Assembly: GCA_964551295.1 (NCBI GenBank)
Contig: CAZKDJ010000057.1
Location: 1-20,769, forward strand
Length of the DNA: 20,769 nucleotides
Reading direction: 5' to 3'
From: JAFGED01 sp964551295
Lineage (GTDB): Bacteria; Chloroflexota; Anaerolineae; B4-G1
Shown: piece by piece, positions 7,467 to 15,389 of the stretch
Position numbering within the stretch: position 1 is the first letter of the stretch
Layout of the letters: every line of letters begins with the position of its first letter
Notes under the pieces: model-generated
Database searches by the model: none
What the model was told of the DNA's origin: nothing
What the model saw: the letters and a program-made list of their open reading frames with translations, nothing else
Made by a program: the position numbers and the translations under genes

Positions 7467-10400
7467 CTAAGTATCGCGTAGAACCAACGGCAGGAACACG
7501 TGACGCACCTCCACCTGGATCATGAACTCGACGCTGTTGCTCACCGGTCCCTCACCGACCGCCGCGTTCCAAGGCCGGACATACCCCCGGTGCACGCCGC
7601 CAGCGAGCGGGGTCGTCACAGTGGCGGTACAGATGCCGCCCGCGCAGATATCGCTGGCCCGGTACCACGCGTCGAACGCCAAGTTAGATGGAGCCCCCGA
7701 TGAGGTTTGGACAGACAGATCGTCCCACGGCACCTGGACATCCGGCATCGTAGAGCCATCCACATAGAGGTGGTACCACTCCGCATCGGACGCCGCCCAC
7801 CACTGCATCGTGGGGGTTGTGTCTGTTACAGGGTCCGTGAGAGGCAGCATCCGCGATGGGTTGGGCGGGGTGGTCCCGTCAGCAGTGACGGTAAAAATCG
7901 CCGAAGAGGCAAACCCAGCTCCATCCCCACCAAACCCAAGGACGGACCACGCGTAACTCCCCGTCTCAAGCGGCGCCATCGCCGGCGTGATAGCACAATC
8001 CAGGTCCATACAGGCCGAGGAAACCTCGTACCATTCGTTAAGCAGGATACCCGAGGGGCCATCGACCCACACGTAATAGTCGGTGGCATTGTACACACCC
8101 TGCCACTCAAATGCTGGCGGATTGTCCGATATCGTGGCACCATCGGGCGAAAGGTTCGTCGGCGGGTCGATGACACGAGATCTCGCGGACCTGGTAAAGT
8201 CGATGGCGACGCTATACGCGCCCAGGCCGCCGGGGCAATAGGAACGCACCGACCACGTGTAATCGCCAAACGGCAAAGTCTGGAACATCACAGAACAACT
8301 GGTACCCGTACAGGCCGTGCCGGCCTCGTACCACTGTTCCAAAACATCTCCAGAAGAGTCGCTCACCCACAGGAGGTACCAAGTGGCATTATCGACGCGA
8401 TCCCACTCGAACGTAGGCATCACCGCCGTCGTGGGACCAATGGGGGCACGCAGGATGGGTGGTGCCGGTGGGCTATACACATCCAGCGTGAAATCCATGC
8501 CAGCAGACCAATCCCCATAGCCCGCAGTCCCATACCCCTGCACATACCAGGTATAGTCGCCGCCAGATAGATCAAGGTCAGGTGCCACCGCACAGGTACC
8601 GCTCGCGCAGATGTCACTTTCGCGGTACCATTGTTGATGTACGCTTTCGGGAGAACTGTCAACCCACAGCAGGTACCACGTGGTATTCGTAGCATCGTCG
8701 GACCACGTGAAGGTGGGGTCGACGGCCGAGACCGTCCCCGAAGGTCCATAGAGTGAGGGTGTCGCGGGCGTGCCCGTCGAGTCGCCTATCGTAAAGGTAG
8801 CCTCGTCGCTCCACAGGCCAGAGCCGGCCGGCCCCCACCCCTGTATCCACCAGGAATAATCGCCGTCCCCCAACTGCACCTCGGGCGTCACAGAACAAAC
8901 CCCACCTGTGCAGTTCACGCCAGATGATGACACCTCATACCACTGCTCAAGGACCGTTCCCGAGGCCCCATCGACGTGTAGATTATACCACGTGGCATTC
9001 GAGTCCTCGTTCCAATAGAACGTGGGGCGATCAACTGCTACGATCGTCGAAAGCCCTGTGGGCTGCGCTGGAGCCGGCACTGGTACGTCGACGGAAAAAG
9101 ATGCCGCGGCACTCCAAGCACCATAACCGGTTGGCCCCCACGCCCGTACCGTCCACTCGTAAGCGCCATTTTCCCAACGCAGTTCCGGCTCCACGGAGCA
9201 GGCGGTATCGGAACAAGAGATCTCCTCGGAGGTCACCGGATACCAGCGACTGAGCACGGCGAACCTTCCACTCGCGTCCCTGGCAACCAGTTGATACCCG
9301 GTCGCGCCGTCGAGCGCCTGCCACTCGAAAGCCACTACGTCATCCAACAGGATGTAGTCGTCGCCATTGGGCGTGATCAGTCGCGGTGAATCGACGTTAC
9401 CCACGGCAAGTCTGAATATCTCGTACACACTCGCACCCTGAGGGTAGGCCACAAACCAGAGACGGCCGCCGAATCCCGTTATATAGGATGGGGTCGCACC
9501 GGAGAGAAGGCTGGCATCGGAGGAGGCAAAGAGCGCCGCCGTGTCGCCCGGCACGAGGTCCACAACCATGCTGGCCGTGTCGCTATCGGGATCGTAGCGC
9601 CACAGCTCGACCCCGTGCGTGCCGTCGTCGGCCCCAAAATAAAGATCGCCGTCGAACGCCACGAGGTCGTAAGGAAAAGAATCACCGTCACCGGGGTTGA
9701 TGTCTGCTACCAGGCCGGCGGTCCCCCCATCAGGTTCATAGCGCCACAGCTCGACCCCGTGCGTGCCGTCGTCAGCCGCGAAATACAGATCGCCGCCGAG
9801 TGGCGCGAGATTATAGGGATTCGAATCGCCGCCGGGGTTGATATCGGCCACCCGGCCGGCCGAACCGGCGACGGGATCGTACCGCCACAGCTCCTTGCCG
9901 GTGACGCCGTCGTCGGCCCCAAAATAGATAGCCCCATCGAAAGCAGCCAGCTCCACAGGATAGGAACTCGACGTCCCGGTGTACACGTCTGCCGCCACTG
10001 CCGGCTGGGCAGAGACTCCCGGCTCATACATCCACAGCTCGACCCCGTGGGTATCGGTGAGCGCCGCAAAGTAAACGGTGTCGCTGAGCACAGCCAGGGA
10101 GGTAGGGTTCCCTTCCGAAGCACCGGGATAGATGTCGGCAACCAACGTCGCGGTGACGGTATCAGGATCATACCGCCACAGTTCCTTGCCGTGACTGCTG
10201 TCGTCGGCCCCAAAATACAGATCATCGTCGCACACAACCAAGGCAGCGCCGCTGACGTGGGCAGGAAATGCCGACCCGAACGGGTGGATATCAGACACGA
10301 GGGTAGCTGTGACGGCGCCGGGGTCGTATTGCCACAGCTCCCGGCCATGGTCGCCATCCTCGGCGGTAAAGTAAAGACTGCCGTTGAGCCCGACAAAGCC

Positions 10401-10718
10401 GTAGGGGTCGGATGACGCAGTGCCCGAGTAGATATCGGTAAGCTGGGCAAAGGTGTCCCCGGCGGGATCGTATCGCCACAATTCCTTACCGTGGGCGCTG
10501 TCCTGAGCGGCAAAGTACAGGTCGCCGCCAAAGGGCGTGAATTCCGAGGCGTCGGACTCGCTCGGTCCCAGTTCAACTTTCTCAGGGACAGACGAGGCCG
10601 TGCGGCCAGGCTGGACCAATCCTCCGCTCAGGAACAATGCAATGGCCACGCTAAAGAGCGCTCTGGCGATCCTGGCCTTACCGGAAATGATTCGGGTAAC
10701 AACACGTAATTGCTCCAT
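7467..10718 (-). CDS. Large exported ELW-repeat propeller / CX4C Ig-like module protein
   Basis: A 1083-residue exported protein. Residues 1-42 are a basic, then hydrophobic, signal-peptide-like start. Residues about 55-440 are a propeller made of ELWxY(D/E)P repeats at 79, 127, 179, 227, 276, 323 and 371, spaced 47-52 residues, with a degenerate eighth unit near 432. Residues about 444-1070 are six Ig/Fn3-like modules of about 100 residues (the sixth about 122), each with a Trp-Tyr segment and one CX4C pair: Cys502/507, 603/608, 704/709, 803/808, 903/908 and 1025/1030. It ends in HVFLPLVLRDT, a short hydrophobic tail. A GTG three codons earlier exists, but AAGGAG is spaced 8 bases from the ATG at 10718. 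It is probably a surface or secreted binding or adhesion protein; no catalytic residues are recognised. Confidence 0.85.
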   Translation of the reverse strand: MEQLRVVTRIISGKARIARALFSVAIALFLSGGLVQPGRTASSVPEKVELGPSESDASEFTPFGGDLYFAAQDSAHGKELWRYDPAGDTFAQLTDIYSGTASSDPYGFVGLNGSLYFTAEDGDHGRELWQYDPGAVTATLVSDIHPFGSAFPAHVSGAALVVCDDDLYFGADDSSHGKELWRYDPDTVTATLVADIYPGASEGNPTSLAVLSDTVYFAALTDTHGVELWMYEPGVSAQPAVAADVYTGTSSSYPVELAAFDGAIYFGADDGVTGKELWRYDPVAGSAGRVADINPGGDSNPYNLAPLGGDLYFAADDGTHGVELWRYEPDGGTAGLVADINPGDGDSFPYDLVAFDGDLYFGADDGTHGVELWRYDPDSDTASMVVDLVPGDTAALFASSDASLLSGATPSYITGFGGRLWFVAYPQGASVYEIFRLAVGNVDSPRLITPNGDDYILLDDVVAFEWQALDGATGYQLVARDASGRFAVLSRWYPVTSEEISCSDTACSVEPELRWENGAYEWTVRAWGPTGYGAWSAAASFSVDVPVPAPAQPTGLSTIVAVDRPTFYWNEDSNATWYNLHVDGASGTVLEQWYEVSSSGVNCTGGVCSVTPEVQLGDGDYSWWIQGWGPAGSGLWSDEATFTIGDSTGTPATPSLYGPSGTVSAVDPTFTWSDDATNTTWYLLWVDSSPESVHQQWYRESDICASGTCAVAPDLDLSGGDYTWYVQGYGTAGYGDWSAGMDFTLDVYSPPAPPILRAPIGPTTAVMPTFEWDRVDNATWYLLWVSDSSGDVLEQWYEAGTACTGTSCSVMFQTLPFGDYTWSVRSYCPGGLGAYSVAIDFTRSARSRVIDPPTNLSPDGATISDNPPAFEWQGVYNATDYYVWVDGPSGILLNEWYEVSSACMDLDCAITPAMAPLETGSYAWSVLGFGGDGAGFASSAIFTVTADGTTPPNPSRMLPLTDPVTDTTPTMQWWAASDAEWYHLYVDGSTMPDVQVPWDDLSVQTSSGAPSNLAFDAWYRASDICAGGICTATVTTPLAGGVHRGYVRPWNAAVGEGPVSNSVEFMIQVEVRHVFLPLVLRDT
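7509..9389 (-). repeat. Six tandem Ig/Fn3-like modules, each with CX4C
   Basis: This stretch encodes six homologous modules in the large exported protein. Each has an N-terminal Pro-containing linker, a strand with FxW, a WY-L-x-V(D/S) segment, a Trp-Tyr, a CX4C pair and a closing Y-x-W-x-V strand. The cysteine pairs are 99-101 residues apart between consecutive modules, except for the last, which carries an insertion of about 20 residues. The cysteine pair probably forms a local disulfide outside the cell. Confidence 0.75.
9399..10556 (-). repeat. ELW beta-propeller repeat region
   Basis: Seven clear units and one degenerate unit of about 48 residues (about 144 bases). The consensus core is LYFxADDGxHGxELWRYDP, which resembles the known ELWxxDGT repeat type. 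Two adjacent units share a 35-base identical stretch (9595-9629 and 9739-9773, exactly 144 bases apart), pointing to recent duplication or gene conversion. Confidence 0.8.
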
Positions 10719-10769
10719 CTCGCACACTCCTTTTTATATTAACCTACAGTCGTTTAGAGGACGCCGCTT

Positions 10770-10781
10770 GGGTCGCGACCC
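10770..10781. repeat. Perfect 12-base palindrome upstream of the ELW gene
   Basis: GGGTCGCGACCC is a perfect palindrome in the 101-base gap between the HAD gene and the ELW gene, about 50 bases before the ELW start. It could be an operator or simply a GC-rich dyad; no promoter elements were clear beside it. Confidence 0.35.
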
Positions 10782-10819
10782 CGCCAACCTCCAGCCGATC
10801 ACAAAAAACCCTCTTCCGC

Positions 10820-11602
10820 CTACAGGTTCAACTCATCGAGACGATCAAGCACATAGTCAGGCTGGATATCGGAACCGGCCAACAGCTCGGGTGTGGTCAC
10901 GCCAGTGAGGACGACGGCCGTCGCCATCCCGGCCTCCAATCCCATTCGCACGTCCGTCTCCAGCCGGTCGCCGACGATGATGCAATCCGACGCCGGGAGC
11001 TCCAGCCGGTCGAGGATGGCACGCACGGTGATGGGCGACGGCTTGCCAACGACGACCTCGACCTTCGCCCCCGTGCAGCCCTCGATCGCGCCGATGGTGG
11101 CCGCCGCGTCGGGCAGGCCGCCGCCGGGGACGGGACAGTAGCGGTCGGCGTTGGTGGCCACGAAACGCGCCCCGGCCCGGATGGCGTCGAAGGCCACCTG
11201 CAGCTTGTGATACGCAAAGGTGCGGTCGAACGAGGCGACGACGAAATCAACCTCGTCGGGGTCCTCCGTCAGACGAAAGCCGGCCTCGCGCAGCTCATCC
11301 AGCAGCGGCCGCTCGCCGATCACGAACAGCGCCGCGCCGGGCGATTCTCGCTCCAACCAGCGTGCCATGACCCACGAGGAATTGATCACCTCGTCGGGCG
11401 AGGTGGGGATGCCCAGGCGCGTAAGCTTGGCGGCATAGTCGGCACGGGTCTCCAGGGGCTTGTTGCTGAGAAAGACGACGCGGGCGACCTTCTCTCGCAG
11501 CGCCTCGATCGTGCGCCGGGCACCGGGCAGGAGCGCGTCCCCCAGGTAGACCGTGCCGTCCAGGTCAAAGATGTAGCCGAAGAACGTGCAATCAACCGTC
11601 AT
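10820..11602 (-). CDS. HAD-superfamily IIA (NagD-like) phosphatase
   Basis: A 260-residue HAD hydrolase of the class IIA type (NagD, phosphoglycolate or 4-nitrophenyl phosphatase-like). Motif I is FDLDGTVYLG (nucleophile Asp13, acid-base Asp15), motif II Ser is in FLSNKP, and the C-terminal part has VVGKPSP (Lys) and GDRLETD (acidic metal ligands). It probably dephosphorylates a sugar phosphate or nucleotide in the cytoplasm. A TTG two codons earlier is possible; the ATG at 11602 is chosen. Its start overlaps the upstream M28 gene by 11 bases with no clear ribosome binding site, suggesting coupled translation. After its stop, the minus strand reads GGG followed by six Ts, a weak terminator-like end. 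Confidence 0.85.
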   Translation of the reverse strand: MTVDCTFFGYIFDLDGTVYLGDALLPGARRTIEALREKVARVVFLSNKPLETRADYAAKLTRLGIPTSPDEVINSSWVMARWLERESPGAALFVIGERPLLDELREAGFRLTEDPDEVDFVVASFDRTFAYHKLQVAFDAIRAGARFVATNADRYCPVPGGGLPDAAATIGAIEGCTGAKVEVVVGKPSPITVRAILDRLELPASDCIIVGDRLETDVRMGLEAGMATAVVLTGVTTPELLAGSDIQPDYVLDRLDELNL

Positions 11603-12941
11603 GGGCAATCAGGGGAAAATACTGGCGCAGCCAAGGCGTCAAGGCAACATCCTGCGTCGTCACGGTGTCGGTCACGATTAGCACGTCGGTCACGATGGCC
11701 GAATAATACGGCGCCGACATCAACTCTACGGTCAACGTGTACACGTCGACGGGAAAGGACAAGGTATAGACGCCGCCAGCGTCGGTCGCGGCGGTGAAGG
11801 TGCAGGCGTACACAGGCCAGAAGGCAGCCACGCTGGCACCGGAAAGTGGCTGCCCCGTCTCCAAATCGGTGACCGTGCCGATGAGTTGACCTAAACCGCC
11901 AGTGGGCAACACGCCAGCCAGGTGAGCGACGGCGGCGACGGCGGCCCGCGTAAAGTCGGCGCAATAGTCCAGATCGAGGGTAGAAAGCGTATCCTGACTG
12001 GTGTGGTAGTGAGGTGTAAAGTCACTCAAATCCTCGATGGCCAGAAAAGCCGGATATCCCTGTTGGAGAAAACTCCATTGATCGCTGTATTGTATGGGAA
12101 AACCGCTCGGCATATCGAAACGGTTGGGAATCAAGTTCAGGCTATAAACTCCAACCACATCGGAGAAGATAAGGGTCAGTTCCAGCGAATCCGGGATATC
12201 CGTACGGGCATACAGATCAAGCACCGGTTCGGGATGCTCTGTGGAATTGTAGGCGATCATGTCGAGATTGATCACGCCCCGGATATCCTCCCCGCGCGCG
12301 GCGCAGTCGGCGGCGTAGGCGGCGCTGCCGCTCAGCCCCTGCTCCTCGCCGGTGAAGAGGACAAAGCGCACCGTATAGGCCAGGTGGCGATCCGCCAACA
12401 GGCGCGCCGCCATCAGCACAGCCACGGACCCGGAGCCGTTGTCGTCGGCGCCGGGCGCCACGGCGCTGTTTGGCAGGTCGTCGACGTGTGCGGTGATCAG
12501 GTAAACCTCATCCGGATCGACCAGGCCGGGCTTTTCCGCTACCACGTTACGCCAGTGGTAGCTCCCATAGGTATAATTGTGATACGTAACCGACAGCCCG
12601 GCTGCGGCGAACTGCTCGTAGGCGTAGCGGGTGGCCATCGAGATCTCCTGCGTGCGGTACGAGTTGCGCGTGGCGATGGTGTAAGAGATGCCGGCCACCG
12701 TGACCGGCCGCTCGCCCGTCAGCCCCTCCAGTTCGTACTTCAGAGTCGGCGTAGTGACCTGGGCGATGAGGTCGGCGACCAGGGGATTGTAGCCCACCGC
12801 ATCGGGCAGGTCAGCAGGCGCTTGAGCGAGCGCGACACCGATCCAAAAGATCGTCAGGGCCAATCCAGCCAACAGGACAGGCAAGACGATCTGCAGCAAA
12901 CGAGACGAGCAACGCTGAAGAGAACCTTTGCTATCGTTCAT
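11592..12941 (-). CDS. Secreted M28-family zinc aminopeptidase with C-terminal tail (copy 1)
   Basis: A 449-residue exported peptidase of family M28. Residues 1-40 form a signal peptide or anchor (basic start, LLQIVLPVLLAGLAL core, AQA site). The two-zinc site is complete: His152 in ITAHVD, Asp166 in PGADDN, Glu199-Glu200 in FTGEE, Asp227 in INLDM and His313 in PHYH. A carboxypeptidase-regulatory-like beta domain follows (about residues 350-432). The protein ends in RQYFPLIAHDG, resembling the end of the ELW protein. The start is the ATG at 12941 with GGAG at 12949-12952. That GGAG sits across the edge of the repeat element lying between this gene and its paralogue. It probably releases N-terminal amino acids from peptides outside the cell. 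Confidence 0.9.
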   Translation of the reverse strand: MNDSKGSLQRCSSRLLQIVLPVLLAGLALTIFWIGVALAQAPADLPDAVGYNPLVADLIAQVTTPTLKYELEGLTGERPVTVAGISYTIATRNSYRTQEISMATRYAYEQFAAAGLSVTYHNYTYGSYHWRNVVAEKPGLVDPDEVYLITAHVDDLPNSAVAPGADDNGSGSVAVLMAARLLADRHLAYTVRFVLFTGEEQGLSGSAAYAADCAARGEDIRGVINLDMIAYNSTEHPEPVLDLYARTDIPDSLELTLIFSDVVGVYSLNLIPNRFDMPSGFPIQYSDQWSFLQQGYPAFLAIEDLSDFTPHYHTSQDTLSTLDLDYCADFTRAAVAAVAHLAGVLPTGGLGQLIGTVTDLETGQPLSGASVAAFWPVYACTFTAATDAGGVYTLSFPVDVYTLTVELMSAPYYSAIVTDVLIVTDTVTTQDVALTPWLRQYFPLIAHDG

Positions 12942-12950
12942 CTTACCACT

Positions 12951-13108
12951 CCAGACTCAGTAGATCCAATTTTCGTCACTCCGAGCGGAGCGAGGAGTCT
13001 CCCAATGCAGGGCGGAGATTCTTCGCTACGCTCAGAATGACGGTTTCGCAGGTGATTTTCATCAACACGCACATGTGCACACCAAGAATTTGGATCTACT
13101 GAGACTGG
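12951..13108. mobile_element. 158-bp palindromic element with 19-bp terminal inverted repeats (MITE-like)
   Basis: The ends, 12951-12969 and 13090-13108, are inverted repeats matching at 18 of 19 positions (core CTCAGTAGATCCAA). Inside is a second dyad, 12974-13002 against 13014-13042, matching at 24 of 29 positions around an 11-base loop. Translated, this inner dyad gives the HSERSEES string known from a widespread bacterial palindromic repeat. The element has no gene of its own, so it would depend on a transposase elsewhere. No target-site duplication is visible. It lies exactly between the two M28 genes. Confidence 0.7.
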
Positions 13109-14492
13109 AAAAGACGACCTGCCACACATAGACGAGCAGCGCCAGCACCTGGGCCGGGTCGCCCAGGTCGACAGCGGGCTCAGGAGCGGGCTCAGGGACA
13201 CCCTCTCCATCCCCCAGCGCGATATCCTGCACCACAGAAGCGCCGGCCGAGACCACCACGTCCGTGACGACCACCGGCGCATACGCTAGAGACACCGTCC
13301 GCACGCTGAGCGTGTACGCGCCTGCCGGAATGGACAGCGCGTACGCCCCATCCCCGTCTGTCCTTGCAGTAAACGTGTAGTGATACGCCGGCCAGAAAGC
13401 GGTGACGGTCGCCCAAGGTGCAGGCTGATCCACCTGCGAATCGTAGACCGTGCCCGAAAGCTGGCCCACGCCATCGTCCGGCAATATGTGGCCCACGTGG
13501 GCCAACGCGGCGATCGACGCGCGGGTGAGATCGGCGCAATAGTCCAGGTCGATCATAGAAAGCGTGTCGCTGACCGTATGATAATGTGGATTAAAGTCGC
13601 CGGACTCGAATCCCTCCGAGACCAGAATGGCCGGATACCCCTGTACGAGAAAGCTCCACTGATCGCTCCCACCGACCAGCGGGTAGTCATCGATCACGAT
13701 CTCCTGGGGAATGAGGTCGAGCTCGTACACCGACACCGTGTCTGCAAAGAGCGTGGCCAACTGGCGGGACTCGGCGGCCCCCGCGCCATCGCCGCTGCGC
13801 GCAAAGACTTCGTGCACCGGGCTGCCAGTGTTGTAGCCGATCATGTCCAGGTTGATCACCCCGCGAATGTCCTCCCCGCGCGCGGCGCAGTCGGCGGCGT
13901 AGGCGTCGCTGCCCAGCAGGCCGTACTCCTCGCCGGTGAAAAGGACGAAACGCACCGTGTAGGCCAGGTCACGCGACGCCAGCAAGCGCGCCGCCAGCAT
14001 CACGGCGACGGAGCCGGAAGCGTTGTCGTCCGCGCCGGGAGCGCGCGCTCCCGGCGGCATATTATCCAGGTGCGCGGTGATGAGGTAAATCCGCTCGGGA
14101 TCGACCACGCCCGGTTTTCCCGCCACCACGTTGCGCCCCTCGTAGTCGCCCCAGGTATACGTATGGTAGCTGACGTCCAGCCCTGCCTCAGAGAGCCATT
14201 CATATGCGTAGCTGGTTGCCAGCGAGGCCGCATCAGTCTCCAATATATTGCGGCTCTCGATGGTGTGGGAAACACCATCCACGGTGACCGGCCGCTCGCC
14301 CGTCAATCCTTCCAGCTCGTACTTGAGCGTCGGCGTGGTGATCTGGGCGATGACGTCGGCAACCAGCGGATTGTAGACGATAGATTCAGGCAAGTCCGCC
14401 GGTGCTGCCGTCGAAACGCCAGCAAAGATTAACAGCGCCAAGCCAGCCAGCAGCATCGGCAGGACCAGACGTAGCACACGCTCAGATGACAC
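13062..14492 (-). CDS. Secreted M28-family zinc aminopeptidase (copy 2, tail altered by repeat element)
   Basis: A 476-residue paralogue of the next gene downstream, with long identical stretches (for example TTPTLKYELEGLTGERPV and YAADCAARGEDIRGVINLDM). It has a signal-peptide-like start ending in STAAPA. The zinc residues are complete: His141, Asp155, Glu188-Glu189, Asp216 and His305. A regulatory-like beta domain and a Pro/Glu linker follow, then a hydrophobic stretch (LALLVYVWQVVF). The last 15 residues, including three cysteines, are encoded by the repeat element and look foreign. The GTG at 14492 is chosen because GAGG is spaced 5 bases upstream; an ATG at 14525 is an alternative. The start overlaps the upstream hydrolase by 11 bases. 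It lacks the YFPLI-type tail of its paralogue. Confidence 0.85.
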   Translation of the reverse strand: MSSERVLRLVLPMLLAGLALLIFAGVSTAAPADLPESIVYNPLVADVIAQITTPTLKYELEGLTGERPVTVDGVSHTIESRNILETDAASLATSYAYEWLSEAGLDVSYHTYTWGDYEGRNVVAGKPGVVDPERIYLITAHLDNMPPGARAPGADDNASGSVAVMLAARLLASRDLAYTVRFVLFTGEEYGLLGSDAYAADCAARGEDIRGVINLDMIGYNTGSPVHEVFARSGDGAGAAESRQLATLFADTVSVYELDLIPQEIVIDDYPLVGGSDQWSFLVQGYPAILVSEGFESGDFNPHYHTVSDTLSMIDLDYCADLTRASIAALAHVGHILPDDGVGQLSGTVYDSQVDQPAPWATVTAFWPAYHYTFTARTDGDGAYALSIPAGAYTLSVRTVSLAYAPVVVTDVVVSAGASVVQDIALGDGEGVPEPAPEPAVDLGDPAQVLALLVYVWQVVFSSLSRSKFLVCTCAC

Positions 14493-15348
14493 GCTCACCT
14501 CGCAAGAATTGTATCGCCACCTCATTGAACGCCTCCGGCCGCGCCTGATGAGCCAGATGCCCCGCCCCAGGGATAACGGTCAAACCCGCCCCCGTATCGG
14601 CGGCCAGGCGTCGGCCAAAACGCGGACTGACCGTGACGTCTCGCGCTCCCCAGATCAGATGCAGCGGCACTGCAATCTCTCCATAACGCCGGGCCGTTTC
14701 AGCAAAGGCGTCGTTCCAAAAGTCCCGCAACTGCGCGATGGTCGCCTGGATGAACTCGGGTCGCCGACAAGCCAGCCGATACTGCTCCTGCACCTGATGG
14801 GTCAACCAGGTCGCGTCGGCGTACTCCCTGGCGAGCGTCTGCCCGACCATCCAAGGGCCGGCAACGCGCTGAGCCAGTGTGCAAAAGAGCGGCCATCGAA
14901 AAAGGTAGATAAAGGGCCGGTAGAGCACGTGATAACAGACGGGGGCCACCAGTACAACCCGGCGCAGCCGGTCGGCGTGATGGACGGCCAGTTGCAGCCC
15001 CACTCCGCCCCCCATCGAGTGGCCGATCAGGTGTGCGCGCCCGACGCCCAGCGCGTCCAGCAGCTCCAGCGTCAACGCGGCCAAATCGTCCACGCCGAAG
15101 CGAAATCCATCGGGCAGGGCCGACCCGCCGCAGCCGGGATAGTCGTAGGCGATGACCCGAAACCCCGCCTCGGCCAGCGGGCGAAAGTTGCGGTGCCAGG
15201 TATAGACAACGTCAGCGTTGCCATAGACGAGCAACAACGACTCGCCTGTCCCGAACTCGACGACTCGCAGCCGATGCTCGCCGAACTCGACGAAGCGAAC
15301 GCGAGCCTCGATCTCGAGGAACTTTTGCCAGGCAGGATCGCCAATCAT
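14482..15348 (-). CDS. Alpha/beta-fold hydrolase
   Basis: A 288-residue alpha/beta hydrolase with a complete catalytic triad: nucleophile Ser111 in the GHSMGG elbow, Asp237 in WGARD and His264 in GAGHLAH. A cap region occupies about residues 140-215. There is no signal peptide, so it is probably cytoplasmic. Members of this group are esterases, lactonases, dehalogenases or C-C hydrolases, and the sequence does not decide between them. It lies 41 bases after the glycosidase stop and its end overlaps the M28 start, so it sits within the minus-strand operon. No strong ribosome binding site is seen before the ATG. Confidence 0.85.
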   Translation of the reverse strand: MIGDPAWQKFLEIEARVRFVEFGEHRLRVVEFGTGESLLLVYGNADVVYTWHRNFRPLAEAGFRVIAYDYPGCGGSALPDGFRFGVDDLAALTLELLDALGVGRAHLIGHSMGGGVGLQLAVHHADRLRRVVLVAPVCYHVLYRPFIYLFRWPLFCTLAQRVAGPWMVGQTLAREYADATWLTHQVQEQYRLACRRPEFIQATIAQLRDFWNDAFAETARRYGEIAVPLHLIWGARDVTVSPRFGRRLAADTGAGLTVIPGAGHLAHQARPEAFNEVAIQFLRGERVI

Positions 15349-15389
15349 AACAAGGACAGCACCACAGTCTTACCCAAGGTTGCGTCCTA

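Noticed and set aside
11922..13040. 372-codon plus-strand frame opposite the first M28 peptidase
   Set aside because: It is a shadow of the peptidase gene that runs on into the palindromic repeat element.
12938..13282. Minus-strand frame containing the HSERSEES string
   Set aside because: The string is a translation of a non-coding palindromic repeat often misannotated as protein. The frame overlaps the real M28 gene in another phase.
13380..14432. 350-codon plus-strand frame opposite the second M28 peptidase
   Set aside because: The minus strand encodes a complete zinc peptidase with all ligands, while this frame is His/Arg/Gly-rich and resembles nothing.
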